This document shows positions 15,170 through 23,749 of a DNA stretch of 35,210 nt, one piece after another. A program made the translations under genes and the position numbers. This DNA is from a virus. Position 1 is the stretch's first letter, and the number at the start of each line of letters is the position of its first letter. The stretch spans positions 1 to 35,210 of the IMG/VR virus record IMGVR_UViG_3300006749_000048. One strand, 5' to 3'. Below the pieces are notes generated by a model. That model saw nothing but the letters and a program-made list of their open reading frames with translations. It ran no database searches and was not told the DNA's origin.

Positions 15170-15983
15170 TGGGTAGAAGATACTTTCTAACTCTTTCTAT
15201 TCTAAGGGCTGCTTCTGGAAGTTTATCTATTGGATACGAAGTAAGTAGGTGGTCTTCACGACCGAGCATGTCGGTGTTGCCCTCTTCTGGCTCGAAGTCA
15301 TCACAAAGTTTTTGCACTTCCGGCTTATCCCAGATGTAGTACTCAGCAATCGAACGGAGTTTTGTCCGTCGTTTATCAGCGTCTCCCATCCAGCTGAGAT
15401 GCCACCCGGCATCACGTTCGCCGACATACCAGTTTCGAGTTGAGGCTCTTAGCGAGGAAAGAGTGCCAAATTCTTTGAGTTGTTTGACAGTACCTGCCGT
15501 ACCACAGCGCCAATCAAACTTTTCTCCTGTTGGTGAGTTGAGTTGCCGATCAGCTCTTCCGTAGTGCATGGACATGCTCAAACGCACCGTTTTGTCAGAG
15601 TGCTCTAGCACTGCTTCTTTGACTTCGTCGAGCTTTGAAGGGTTAGCGATTTCGTCGCAATCAGAACATATAAAGAAGGTATCCTCTGGCATCTGAAACA
15701 AGCCAACACTCAGAGCGTCCCGTTGTCCCCTTTCTCTAATCCACGGGTCGACTGCTTCCTCGAATGTCGGTAGTTCAACGTGGAGGACTTGGACTTTTTC
15801 CTCCGAGATGCCGAGCTCTCTAAGAGTATCAACGCAAGTAAACTCCTTAGGTTCGCCCCGGTGCGTATGATTCGCATCTGTGATCAAGAAACCATCTACA
15901 TGATCGTAGAGTGTCGCGATCCTGAGTTCCAGGAGCTCTTTCTCGTTAAAATACGGAAAGCAATCGATTAACACGACACGCAA
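15162..15983 (-). CDS. glycosyltransferase family 17-like protein
   Basis: The family includes beta-1,4-mannosyl-glycoprotein N-acetylglucosaminyltransferase; phage members probably transfer sugars to virion or host polymers. The sequence shows the family's N-terminal block IDCFPYFNEKELLELRI (6-22), then HVDGFLITDANHTHRGEPK, a metal-site motif FICSDCDEI (about 103-111, equivalent to DADEI), and DAGWHLSWMGDADKRRTKL near 190-210. Length (273) is normal for bacterial members. The longest reading starts at TTG 15983; a GTG at 15974 gives a product starting directly at LIDCFPYF and a better distance from a promoter-like motif at 15992-16004. It lies between portal and head-tail genes, so a virion target is likely. 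Confidence 0.8.
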   Translation of the reverse strand: MRVVLIDCFPYFNEKELLELRIATLYDHVDGFLITDANHTHRGEPKEFTCVDTLRELGISEEKVQVLHVELPTFEEAVDPWIRERGQRDALSVGLFQMPEDTFFICSDCDEIANPSKLDEVKEAVLEHSDKTVRLSMSMHYGRADRQLNSPTGEKFDWRCGTAGTVKQLKEFGTLSSLRASTRNWYVGERDAGWHLSWMGDADKRRTKLRSIAEYYIWDKPEVQKLCDDFEPEEGNTDMLGREDHLLTSYPIDKLPEAALRIERVRKYLLPNG

Positions 15984-16005
15984 CGACGAATAGCAATATG
16001 CTAAC

Positions 16006-16308
16006 TCAGTCTTCCATTCCTGCTACTTGGTTCAAGCGTTTCTTAGATACTTCAAGCAGGTAATTTTTTGTTCGTTCGACATTTTCATCAGCTTCTTGAT
16101 CCATACCTGCATCGAATTGAGGATTACTCCCGTCATCAGGCATAGTCGGAGGTACAGGTCCGCCTGCCTCCTGTTCTAAATCAGCTTGTACCTGACCCCG
16201 AAATCGATTCGAAGCTTGATCTTCTCTAGCACGTTGGAGACCAGCCGCGTCTACGGAGCGATCGTAACGATCGGAGAAAAAATCCGCAAAGCCAGTAAAG
16301 CTATTCAT
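16006..16308 (-). CDS. small charged protein of unknown function
   Basis: A 100-residue acidic protein with helical ends: MNSFTGFADFFSDRYDRSVDAAGLQRAREDQAS at the start, and DENVERTKNYLLEVSKKRLNQVAG at the end, separated by a Pro/Asp-rich linker (GGPVPPTMPDDGSNPQ). Its ATG overlaps the stop of the upstream virion gene (TAATG), indicating coupled translation. The neighbours are a head-tail type protein and a glycosyltransferase. No family is recognised; a chaperone or internal head protein is possible. Confidence 0.5.
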   Translation of the reverse strand: MNSFTGFADFFSDRYDRSVDAAGLQRAREDQASNRFRGQVQADLEQEAGGPVPPTMPDDGSNPQFDAGMDQEADENVERTKNYLLEVSKKRLNQVAGMED

Positions 16309-16592
16309 TAATAAAGAGCGATAACGCCCTGCACAGATCCTCCACTTAGTGTAATTGCACCGAAGGGAAGTTCTTCATTACCTTGCAGATTTTCAATCTG
16401 AATTAGCTGACCTGGAGCATCGTTCAAGGCAATGTAAACGTTGTCAGTGCCAGGTGTGCTTTTAGCTTCTACGTACAAACCACGGCACGTAGGGAAGTCT
16501 TTTTGTCCGTCAGCAGGAGCCCAATGAAATCCGCTGGCATACGGAAGTTTGGACTCTTGTCCGTAAATAGTACCGAAAGCTCGGATGTCCAT
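16308..16592 (-). CDS. small head or tail protein of the CRGLYV...GVIALY type
   Basis: The 94-residue protein follows a pattern I know from small structural proteins of many tailed phages: a central CRGLYVEAK (about 36-44), a beta sandwich (NVYIALNDAPGQLIQIENLQGNEELPFGAITLSGGSVQG) and a C-terminal GVIALY. These proteins are thought to be head-completion or spike components, but their role is not settled. The gene is coupled to the 100-residue gene downstream and lies 15 bp after DUF3310. Confidence 0.7.
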   Translation of the reverse strand: MDIRAFGTIYGQESKLPYASGFHWAPADGQKDFPTCRGLYVEAKSTPGTDNVYIALNDAPGQLIQIENLQGNEELPFGAITLSGGSVQGVIALY

Positions 16593-16607
16593 CTTTAAAC
16601 CTTTTTG

Positions 16608-16925
16608 TCAGTCTAACTTACTGAGCTCGATAAGCTTTTCCATGTACCACTTTGCTTTTTCAAGATCCTCTAACCCGTTTTTATGTTCGAACCTCCAAAG
16701 GTATTTCACAATCGACAGATGGCAAAAATTCTTTACTGCGTCCTTGCCAGCTGATGCAATCATTGCATCAATGCACTCTATGTCACCCTGGTTGTAATGA
16801 GAGGGATGGTTTACATTCGATTTCACAGGCGTTATGGGAGGCCACGACATATCGAAATCGGGAATACCACCGCCTGAAAAACAAAGAGTGTCGTCGGAGC
16901 AGGAGCTAGAGAAATCGCTTCGCAT
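16608..16925 (-). CDS. DUF3310 protein
   Basis: DUF3310 is a short helical domain found almost only in phages, of unknown function though sometimes labelled a putative nucleotide kinase. The diagnostic sequence is clear: VNHPSHYNQGDIECIDAMIA at about 38-57, FCHLSIVKYLWRFEHKNGLEDLEKAKWYMEKLIEL at about 67-101. The first 25 residues (a Ser/Cys-rich stretch) are not part of the domain. ATG 16850 (MSWPPITP) is a good alternative start. It lies 9 bp after the 290-residue glycosyltransferase gene, in the terminase operon. Confidence 0.92.
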   Translation of the reverse strand: MRSDFSSSCSDDTLCFSGGGIPDFDMSWPPITPVKSNVNHPSHYNQGDIECIDAMIASAGKDAVKNFCHLSIVKYLWRFEHKNGLEDLEKAKWYMEKLIELSKLD

Positions 16926-16934
16926 TTGTTTATC

Positions 16935-17807
16935 TCAGTAGGTAAACATGCTTTTCGTGTCAATCATACTTTGATCAGCAGAAAGAGCTGAAGAGTACTT
17001 ATTATCCAAATGTTCAAGAAGAGCAAAGTCAGGGATAGTCAAAGTGTCGCCATCCATTGCGAGGGGCACCACTCGTCGGTGCTCGGAGCCAGCGGGCACA
17101 TTTTCAAAAGCGAGTCCCATTGAAGATCTATCGGCAATAGGCCAGTTACGTTTGCCCGTGCGTGCGTAGCTTCTTATGGGATCACAGCTCTCACTATCTA
17201 TATAAATATCAGCGTCGTGTTGATCCAGAATCATCATGCCGTTGTAAGGATTGCCAAGCGAAGTGAACCCAACAAGTTCTGTTTCATAAGGTGTGATAAA
17301 CAGACCGGATCTATACGGAATGTCGCCCCAAACATTTTCTGTATCTCCTAATAAATTCCATTTACGATAATTATCAAAAGGAATTAATTTTTCCTTAATC
17401 TTTTCAACGCGACAAAAACCCGGCTCTAAATTTTTCGAACGCAAATAGTCTTTGTACTTGTACCAGTAATCAAAATGTTTTTTTGTAAAGACCATATCGT
17501 TCTCTGAGTACATATAAAAGTCATGAGTCTTCTCTCTAATACGTTTAATCAGCGTGGGTTTATGCGCCCAACAAAGGTCAAACCCTCTGTATTCTGGCCC
17601 TGCAACCGCAAAAGCGACCCTACCAAGCTTCGTGTGAGAAGCGACGATCATGGAAAATTCGTCTAGATCATGACGGCTGTTGTGATCAATAACGATCTCA
17701 ATCTGCTTGTCAAGCTCCAGGCTCTCATAACCTTTTAGAACTTTCAGAGTGGTTTCGATTCTTGAAAGCGGACTGTGCGCGGTGATCGTGATGTAAATTG
17801 ATTTCAT
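16935..17807 (-). CDS. GT-A type glycosyltransferase-like protein
   Basis: The 290-residue protein begins with a Rossmann-like strand (KSIYITITAHSPLSRIETTLKVLKGY) and IEIVIDHNSRHD, as in GT2-type enzymes, followed by DFYMYSENDMVFTKKHFDYW (about 96-115), where ENDM probably replaces the metal-binding DxD. The second half holds NVWGDIPYRSGLFITPYE and PYNGMMILDQHDADIYIDSES. Similar proteins occur among sugar-modifying genes of large phages. The ATG shares bases with the terminase stop codon (TGATG), so it is translated with terminase. The target, virion or host envelope, cannot be told. Confidence 0.65.
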   Translation of the reverse strand: MKSIYITITAHSPLSRIETTLKVLKGYESLELDKQIEIVIDHNSRHDLDEFSMIVASHTKLGRVAFAVAGPEYRGFDLCWAHKPTLIKRIREKTHDFYMYSENDMVFTKKHFDYWYKYKDYLRSKNLEPGFCRVEKIKEKLIPFDNYRKWNLLGDTENVWGDIPYRSGLFITPYETELVGFTSLGNPYNGMMILDQHDADIYIDSESCDPIRSYARTGKRNWPIADRSSMGLAFENVPAGSEHRRVVPLAMDGDTLTIPDFALLEHLDNKYSSALSADQSMIDTKSMFTY

Positions 17808-19327
17808 CAGTACTCAATAGAAAAGTTACCGCGTCGTTGAAGAAACGTCATGAGCCAGGTGTAAGCGTCGAGTAAATCATCGTGTGAAGTCGCTCCTACG
17901 TTAATGAGCTGGTCCACAAGCGCATCAAACTTTCTGTACTTGTTAAAGATAACTTTTTTGTTTTCTAGAAGACCAAGCGTGCCTCTGAAACGGGCTACTT
18001 TGTCGCCTCTAAAACCTTTAACTTCGTGAACATGGAGGTTAGACAACCCTCTTTCCTGCAGAAGAACTCTTCTCAAATCAGCAGCTAGAGAAGCTTGATA
18101 AGCAACAGCCTCAACAACCAGTGTCACTGTGGAGTAAGTAGGAAAGTAGGTGTCATTCTGTAGCTCTAGGATCCCCCACTCGACGAGCATGTCACAAAGT
18201 AAGTCGATTTTTTCGAGATTTCCAATCGATCTGACTTGGTGAGCGTCGATTACGTAGTACTTATCTTTTAAACGTCCGCCTAAAACAAATGCTGTGTAAT
18301 CCGAAGTCTCATTTTTACTCGCCGAAAGATCAATCCCTACTGCTAACGAATCAAATTCTGTCTCAACTGTGCCTTTGACGATCAAATCTGGAGATAAGAC
18401 CAGATCTGATGTCATGACTGGTTGTTGCTGGTATTGGTAAGCGAAAGCAACCGGGTCTAACTCCTTTTGTCCCTGTAAATACTCCACAGACCACTGCTCA
18501 GGCCAATAACTCATCGGCTCTCCCTCTTTGTTGTAAGTCAGAGCTTCCTGTGCGACCTGTTTCCAGCCTTTCTGGGGGACAAACATAGTTTTATGGATGT
18601 CAAGAGGATGGAATCGAGTGCCCAGACAAATGGAACGACCTCCTTCGAACACAATCGGTGCGATAACTGAAGACCAGTTATTGTTCATCTCCTCTCGCAC
18701 CGCAGGATTTTTGATATCAGAACTTGATTTGATCGGGTCATCCACGATCACAAGGTGAGCCCGTTTAGACGTAATTGAACCTCTAAGACCAGCAGCACGA
18801 AGAGTAAATTCTTCATCACCAATCCTGTCGATACCTGCGTAATCAAAGTCAACCGACCAACCAATATCACTCTGCATACCTGCTTTGAGCTTGACCCTAG
18901 GAAATATCTTTTTGAAAGTAGATGCATCAATAATTTGTTTGATGATTCGGCTTTTAGGGATAGCTGTGGCAATGTTGTATGAGCAGTAGATAATCTGTAA
19001 AGGTCTGCCCGCCTGAGTGTGTCTGCCGATCACCCAAGCTGTGAACAAATTTAGAACAGTGCTTTTTGCCGAACCGCGAGGACTCAAAATATCCAGGTTT
19101 GGCCCAGCAATATCCAGAAGATATTTATTACTGTCTCCAGTTATAAGTTCACGATGCCACTCGAGCATGTGTCTAGCTGGTGGCTTGTCAAGAAGCGTAC
19201 AGAATGTCAAGAAGTCATCTTGAGCTCTTGTAAAAACATTATCTATAGCAGTGTCTTCTGTTTCAACAGCTTTTTGAGCTCGGAGCTTTAAGTTGCGTCG
19301 GTAAGCAAAAGTTTCTCTGCTAGGCAT
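17807..19327 (-). CDS. terL: terminase large subunit
   Basis: This is the packaging motor: an ATPase pumps DNA into the prohead and a nuclease cuts it. All motifs are visible in the 506 residues: Walker A SPRGSAKST (82-90), Walker B LVIVDDP (192-198), the coupling motif GTRFHP (236-241), and the RNase H-like nuclease with GIDLSASKNETSDYTA (331-346), VVEAVAYQ (404-411) and HDDLLDAYTWL near 485-495. It opens the leftward operon that continues through a glycosyltransferase and DUF3310. Divergent from the GT4 gene across 44 bp that contain a palindrome-like promoter motif. No small subunit is certain; the 21755-22285 product is one candidate. Confidence 0.95.
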   Translation of the reverse strand: MPSRETFAYRRNLKLRAQKAVETEDTAIDNVFTRAQDDFLTFCTLLDKPPARHMLEWHRELITGDSNKYLLDIAGPNLDILSPRGSAKSTVLNLFTAWVIGRHTQAGRPLQIIYCSYNIATAIPKSRIIKQIIDASTFKKIFPRVKLKAGMQSDIGWSVDFDYAGIDRIGDEEFTLRAAGLRGSITSKRAHLVIVDDPIKSSSDIKNPAVREEMNNNWSSVIAPIVFEGGRSICLGTRFHPLDIHKTMFVPQKGWKQVAQEALTYNKEGEPMSYWPEQWSVEYLQGQKELDPVAFAYQYQQQPVMTSDLVLSPDLIVKGTVETEFDSLAVGIDLSASKNETSDYTAFVLGGRLKDKYYVIDAHQVRSIGNLEKIDLLCDMLVEWGILELQNDTYFPTYSTVTLVVEAVAYQASLAADLRRVLLQERGLSNLHVHEVKGFRGDKVARFRGTLGLLENKKVIFNKYRKFDALVDQLINVGATSHDDLLDAYTWLMTFLQRRGNFSIEY

Positions 19328-19338
19328 TATCTATGAGT

Positions 19339-19354
19339 GTTTGTATACTGATAC
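19339..19354. promoter_or_regulatory. divergent promoter motif between terminase and GT4 genes
   Basis: The 44-bp gap between two divergent genes holds GTTTGTATACTGATAC, centred on the palindrome GTATAC. It matches 10 of 13 positions of GTTAGTATGCTAA (26836-26848) on the plus strand, and on the minus strand TCAGTATACAAAC matches TTAGCATACTAAC at 10 of 13. TATACT would serve as -10 for the plus gene. Confidence 0.35.
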
Positions 19355-19371
19355 TGAAATTCTAAACGGGT

Positions 19372-20538
19372 ATGGCAAAGATTCTTTGGTACGGAGATGC
19401 CGTCTCTAATACAGGTTTTGGTCGTGTCACTCATAGCATTCTTGAGCATCTGCATAAAGAGCATGAAGTAGTCGTATTTGGCATGAACTACACAGGGGAC
19501 CCTCATCCATACCCTGTTAAAATTTATCCGGCCACAGCGCAAAACCCGCAAGATCGCTTTGGCATTGGTCGTATTCAAGCAGTCGTTGAAGCTGAGCGTC
19601 CCGACTTCTTTATTTGTCTGAATGATATCTGGATCGTAAATCAAGTTTGGGAAAGAATTCATCTCCTAAGAGACAAACTTAAATTTAAATTTATTGCATA
19701 TTTTCCAACTGACTCAGAATGGTATCCGCTTTCAATGGTGAGGTACATTGCTGATTTTGATTTCGCTATAACTTTTACAATCGAACAAGCTCAGCGTCTT
19801 ATGGCGCACGGGATTAAACCGCATCGTCTCGGTGTAATCCCTCACGGCCTAGATGAAGGTAAGTTTTTCGAAATGGACAGAGACGAGGCCAGAAGTCGTC
19901 TTGGTCTTCCTAAAGATAAATTTATTGTTTTCAATGGCAATCGCAATCAGCCTCGCAAGCGGATTGATGTGACAATCAAAGCGTTCTGTGAATTTGCTGT
20001 GGATAAAGATGATGTGATGTTGTACTTGAATATGGGAGCAAAAGATCTCGGTTGGGCAGTCAAAGAATTGTTTGAAACCGAAATGAAACGCCGAGGCCAA
20101 GACCCGACAGCAAAACTGGCTATTACGCCAAATATGAACTACCTAAACGCTCCGCCAGATGAGAACCTAAACCTTATGTATAACGCTGCCGATGTAGGTA
20201 TCAACACTGCAGACGGCGAAGGCTGGGGCTTGGTTCCTTTTGAGCACGCTCAAACACGCAAAGCTCAGATCGTTCCCAACCACACGTCTTCAGCTGACAT
20301 TTGGAAAAACAGTGCAGAACTTATAAACGTGGGAGCCTGGATCACTGATAAAGATTTGGGTGTTGAACGTGGCTTAGTTGACTTCAAACACGCTGCTGAG
20401 CTTTTGAATACTCTTTACGAAAACGAAGAATATCGAAAAGAGGTAGCAGACAAGTGCTTAGAGGTTACAAAAAATCCTTCTTACCGCTGGGACAAAGTGG
20501 CTGAAGGCTTTGACAAAGCTATGGAGGTGCTCAAGTGA
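19372..20538 (+). CDS. GT4-family glycosyltransferase (GT-B fold)
   Basis: A retaining glycosyltransferase that would move a sugar from a nucleotide donor. The 388 residues show an N-terminal GT-B domain with GDAVSNTGFGRVTHSILEHL (8-27), the linker region VIPHGLDEGKF (155-165), then the donor domain starting FNGNRNQPRKRID (187-199) and the E-x7-E signature EGWGLVPFE (283-291). This is a normal length for the family. The stop overlaps the start of the glycosidase-like gene (ATG within AAGTGACG region, 4-bp overlap), so the two are one operon on a plus-strand island inside the late region. Such enzymes in phages may act on the virion or on lipopolysaccharide. Confidence 0.85.
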   Translation: MAKILWYGDAVSNTGFGRVTHSILEHLHKEHEVVVFGMNYTGDPHPYPVKIYPATAQNPQDRFGIGRIQAVVEAERPDFFICLNDIWIVNQVWERIHLLRDKLKFKFIAYFPTDSEWYPLSMVRYIADFDFAITFTIEQAQRLMAHGIKPHRLGVIPHGLDEGKFFEMDRDEARSRLGLPKDKFIVFNGNRNQPRKRIDVTIKAFCEFAVDKDDVMLYLNMGAKDLGWAVKELFETEMKRRGQDPTAKLAITPNMNYLNAPPDENLNLMYNAADVGINTADGEGWGLVPFEHAQTRKAQIVPNHTSSADIWKNSAELINVGAWITDKDLGVERGLVDFKHAAELLNTLYENEEYRKEVADKCLEVTKNPSYRWDKVAEGFDKAMEVLK

Positions 20539-21626
20539 CGCTTCAACATATCCGCCACACAACCGCTCTAAGTTATTTAGAGCACCCAGTCAACATTCGT
20601 CCTAAAAATGGATACCCTACCGTTTACCAGCAAGCGGAAGATATTGGAGGTGAGTTCACAAGAATTCGTTGGGGTCTTCCTGAGGGAGCGATTGCAAATT
20701 TCAGTCCTTGCTTGACAATGAAAGACGGGCACAGGCTTGTCTCATTTCGCAGTCAACCTCAACCTTTTATATTTCATCCAGATCAAAACTATTACTACTA
20801 CAACAACACGCCTACAGAAATTTATGTAGGTGAACTTTCGTCTTACGACACTGTGCTAGGTGCTCGTAAGATTCGAAGCACTCCACATCGTCTTAGTTAC
20901 GAAGACTCGCGCTTATTCAAAGCGCCAGACGATGCTCTGTATATGCAGTTCATCACGAGTTCTTACGCAACGAAATGGAATAAGTCATCTCACAAACTTG
21001 TTAATCAACCCAAAGTTTGTGTGGGTCGTCTTGATGAATATGGGGAAGTAGTCGACTGTGTTTACCCCCCGGCAGGTCAAAATTTGACTGCTGGTAAGCC
21101 CGAGAAAAACTGGTGTTTCTTCACCGATGACGGTCACCTGCGGCTTCTTTACTCGACCCTTCCTCTTGTTATTAAGACTCCCGGTCAGTCTGATAAAACG
21201 ATTGACTCGAGCTGTTTGAAAAAAGTAGTAGGAGAGTCTCCTACTTTCAATTCAACCGCTCCGATTGACATCGGTGATGAATGGCTTGTGTTCTTTCATT
21301 GGAAGTACATGTGCTTCGACACAGTGGCACAGCGTAATTTCTTGCTTTACCACTGCGGGGCGTACACCCTTGATAAAGGTCTGACAAAAATTACCAGGCA
21401 ATGCACCGAAGCTCTTTTTAGTGGATCTTGTGCCGATCACCTTATTTGGTGGACTGACTGCACGGGTCAGCCTGTATCCACTCAGCCCGCTTGTATTCTT
21501 CCTTTTGGTGGAGAATACATCGAGGAAGATGACACACTCGAGCTAGCTCTCGGTGTGAACGACTCCTTTATGGGTATCTTCAAGTGCCCCCTCGTCAACA
21601 TTCTGGCTCTTCTCGAGGCTGTTTAA
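20535..21626 (+). CDS. five-bladed beta-propeller, GH130/GH43-like protein
   Basis: The 363-residue product looks like a glycosidase or phosphorylase of the five-bladed propeller type. Repeated blade strands are visible (SPCLTMKDGHRLVSFRS at 57-73, YMQFITSSYA at 136-145, WCFFTDDGHLRLLYST at 193-208, WLVFFHWKYMCFD near 260), YEDSRLF at 122-128 corresponds to the EDPR motif, and EKNW at 190-193 to the E/KNW block of GH130-like proteins. It starts at GTG overlapping the GT4 stop. The last 84 bp overlap the end of the convergent minus gene. It may trim or rearrange the glycan built by the neighbouring transferase; catalytic activity is uncertain. Confidence 0.6.
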   Translation: MTLQHIRHTTALSYLEHPVNIRPKNGYPTVYQQAEDIGGEFTRIRWGLPEGAIANFSPCLTMKDGHRLVSFRSQPQPFIFHPDQNYYYYNNTPTEIYVGELSSYDTVLGARKIRSTPHRLSYEDSRLFKAPDDALYMQFITSSYATKWNKSSHKLVNQPKVCVGRLDEYGEVVDCVYPPAGQNLTAGKPEKNWCFFTDDGHLRLLYSTLPLVIKTPGQSDKTIDSSCLKKVVGESPTFNSTAPIDIGDEWLVFFHWKYMCFDTVAQRNFLLYHCGAYTLDKGLTKITRQCTEALFSGSCADHLIWWTDCTGQPVSTQPACILPFGGEYIEEDDTLELALGVNDSFMGIFKCPLVNILALLEAV

Positions 21627-21758
21627 AAAAGCACAAGTAAGATCCCTGAGTTCCTTATATCGGATACCCCAATCAGGGATCAAACCGTAATGAGGTAATA
21701 CCTCACGGTCATATTCAGTATCTTCTATGTACTGGATAAGTCTTTCACGATCCGTCAC
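21543..21758 (-). CDS. small acidic protein of unknown function
   Basis: A 71-residue protein beginning at GTG (21758), where GTGA overlaps the stop of the upstream gene. MTDRERLIQYIEDTEYDREVLPHYGLIPDWGIRYKELRDLTCAFLNSLEKS looks like a genuine helical protein; the last 28 residues are encoded on the strand opposite the propeller gene's end. A shorter real product cannot be excluded because no stop lies before 21543. No family is recognised. Confidence 0.5.
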   Translation of the reverse strand: MTDRERLIQYIEDTEYDREVLPHYGLIPDWGIRYKELRDLTCAFLNSLEKSQNVDEGALEDTHKGVVHTES

Positions 21759-22285
21759 GATTTTTCTTCTCGTTCGATGGTTGACCAGACGACAAGGGCA
21801 GCTTCATCTAAAAGAGAAGCCATTGTGGGTGAGTCCTCGAAACTATTCATGAGTTCACGAAGACAACGATCCGCACCAGCGAGTAAAAGACCACGGCGAT
21901 CAAGACCATCCGTAAGTTGTCTGACCGCCTGAATATGCGATCGCAGTTCCTTTTGTAGCACGCTGATCTTGGTTGCTGCTGTGGCGTGATCACACATCCC
22001 AGTGAGTGTCATCTGCCTAACGTTATCAATATCCATCTTCAGACTGTCGATTTCAATCAACAAGACTTTACGTAAGTCTTGTTTGGGATATTTCTCTTGC
22101 ACCCAGGCGGATAAGTCGGCAATTGAGCCGCTATAACTAGGACGCAAAAAACGAGCAAATAAATACGACTCAATTTCGCTAGTGCTGTTCTTGACATAGT
22201 GCAAGAAAGAGTCTTTTTCGGTCTTGCCTAGAGTAGATAACCAAGCACCGACAGTGTCTGTTTCTACAGTTTGTGTTTGGATCAT
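21755..22285 (-). CDS. helical phage protein, weak candidate for terminase small subunit
   Basis: A 176-residue protein that is nearly all helix. The N-terminal part (VGAWLSTLGKTEKDSFLHYVKNSTSEIESYLFARFLRPSYSGSIADLSAWVQEKYP) could be a DNA-binding bundle, and 80-135 a coiled coil (LIEIDSLKMDIDNVRQM...TKISVLQKELRSHIQAVRQLTDGL). That combination of a DNA-binding head and oligomerising coil is found in small terminases, and terminase large is 2.4 kb away, but no motif proves it. ATG 22285 overlaps the stop of the upstream internal-protein gene by 4 bp. Confidence 0.45.
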   Translation of the reverse strand: MIQTQTVETDTVGAWLSTLGKTEKDSFLHYVKNSTSEIESYLFARFLRPSYSGSIADLSAWVQEKYPKQDLRKVLLIEIDSLKMDIDNVRQMTLTGMCDHATAATKISVLQKELRSHIQAVRQLTDGLDRRGLLLAGADRCLRELMNSFEDSPTMASLLDEAALVVWSTIEREEKS

Positions 22286-23064
22286 CCGAAGAATCGCTGA
22301 CCGGCCATAGCTATGTTCATAGCATTTTGACGCAGGTCTTTTGTAGCGCCAACGTTTGCGCGGATTCGAGCGATGTCGCTTTCTGTTTTAGCCTTGTTGA
22401 GCGTCAGCCCGCCCACAATTGAGGCATCGTATTTCGCCAGGTCACCAGCAATTCGCTGAGCTCCTAATGCAAGATTGGCTGCGCCAGTAGCTCGAGTCTG
22501 GGCCATTGCACCCAAGTCTCTTGCGTACTGTTGTGCAATATTTGTTTTAGCTGATTCTTGTAAGGCTTTAATCCCAAGGTTTGTTTCACCTAAGCTCTTA
22601 GCCAAGCTGTTATCACCATCACGAGCAGCGGTAGCTGCTTGAGACATAAATTGAGGATCGAGTAAAGCAACACTTAAACGAGCATCGCCAAGATTTTTTT
22701 GCAGATCCAGCCCTTTGCCAATCATGCCCAAGGCTTCACCTGCCTGGCCTTGGGTAGCAATTTGCCCACGCTCAGCAGCATCACGAAGCGCGGTAGCAGA
22801 CCCGGTGGATAATGTCGATCCTAAAAGACCCTGCGCTCCAGCTAATCCTTGAAGAGTCGTGCCATATCGCATTCCAGCTAAAGTAATCGGGCTGTTGGCT
22901 GCAGCAGCCATTGCTCCGTACTTTGAGAAATAATCTATAGGCGGAGCACCAGACGATCCTGAGCTTGAGCTACTACGACTACTTCCGCCGCCAAAGAGGT
23001 TTTGTACACCCCTTACGACGCTTAAACCAGTGCCGACTGCGCCTAAAATAGTTCCAATTGCCAT
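22282..23064 (-). CDS. Gly/Ala-rich candidate internal (ejection) virion protein
   Basis: The 260-residue protein opens with the hydrophobic MAIGTILGAVGTGLSVVRGVQNLFGGG, a Ser/Gly linker (SSRSSSSSGSSGAPP), then a long Ala/Gln/Gly-rich helical part (AAANSPITLAGMRYGTTLQGLAGAQGLLG ... QNAMNIAMAGQRFFG). Proteins of this make-up are carried inside podovirus heads and enter the host with the DNA. The 80-residue protein at 30849-31091 has a similar N-terminus. It is packed closely with three more low-complexity proteins (23067-25106), which suggests an internal-protein cluster. The assignment is by composition only. Confidence 0.55.
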   Translation of the reverse strand: MAIGTILGAVGTGLSVVRGVQNLFGGGSSRSSSSSGSSGAPPIDYFSKYGAMAAAANSPITLAGMRYGTTLQGLAGAQGLLGSTLSTGSATALRDAAERGQIATQGQAGEALGMIGKGLDLQKNLGDARLSVALLDPQFMSQAATAARDGDNSLAKSLGETNLGIKALQESAKTNIAQQYARDLGAMAQTRATGAANLALGAQRIAGDLAKYDASIVGGLTLNKAKTESDIARIRANVGATKDLRQNAMNIAMAGQRFFG

Positions 23065-23066
23065 AA

Positions 23067-23747
23067 TTACTTAAGCACTGAGCTCCCCATTTTGTAAGCT
23101 CCCACGACAGAAGGAGCTGTTGCATTAAGCGCCTGAATTACACCCATGTTAGGTGTATGTGCCAGGACGTTTGTGGCAAGCAGAGACTGAGCCAAAGCTT
23201 GGTCTCTTGCGATTTCAGCACGAGTAATCGCGCCCCACTCACCAATCACATCTCGTTTCCGAGCTTCTTCACCAACGACTCTTGCCTCAGCTTTACGAGA
23301 CTGAAGGATCGTGTTCAAAAGCTCAGGATTCTGTTGAATAATTTGAGCGACAAGCTCTTGATTCCTTCTATTGATATCAAGTGCATCGCCTTGAACAGAT
23401 GTAGCAGGCGTCTGATCTCGCTCAGGTTTAAAATCTTCGAGTTTTTTTACTTCTTGCCTTTTCTCGGTGCTTTTTTGCGCTTGCGGTTGCTGTGATCCCT
23501 GAATGGGTACTAAAGGACCACCACCTAAGATACGCTGTTGATTCGATTTATTCTGTTTTTCGAGTTCTCTTCGCCTCTCGATTAAGTTTCTAAGAAATTC
23601 AGGCATATTTTCTAGCCCGATTTTATCGATTACTTGGTCGTCTGTTAAAGGTGCATTGACCGAAGGGAGACCTCCCTGAGCCACGTTCAGGTCGACACCG
23701 TATCTTTGGCTAAGAGACGGGGCAAATTTTGAGAGATCTCCAGTCAT
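23067..23747 (-). CDS. charged, disordered protein of the internal-protein cluster
   Basis: A 226-residue protein rich in Gln, Glu, Lys and Arg: ENMPEFLRNLIERRRELEKQNKSNQQRI (about 46-73), EKRQEVKKLEDFKPERDQTP (about 94-113) and IIQQNPELLNTILQSRKAEARVVGEEARKR (about 136-165). The C-terminus, SVVGAYKMGSSVLK, resembles that of the lytic transglycosylase (AIGNYQMGKSVL), which hints at a common virion-targeting tail. It is separated from its neighbours by 2 bp. No family is recognised. Confidence 0.5.
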   Translation of the reverse strand: MTGDLSKFAPSLSQRYGVDLNVAQGGLPSVNAPLTDDQVIDKIGLENMPEFLRNLIERRRELEKQNKSNQQRILGGGPLVPIQGSQQPQAQKSTEKRQEVKKLEDFKPERDQTPATSVQGDALDINRRNQELVAQIIQQNPELLNTILQSRKAEARVVGEEARKRDVIGEWGAITRAEIARDQALAQSLLATNVLAHTPNMGVIQALNATAPSVVGAYKMGSSVLK

Positions 23748-23749
23748 GA

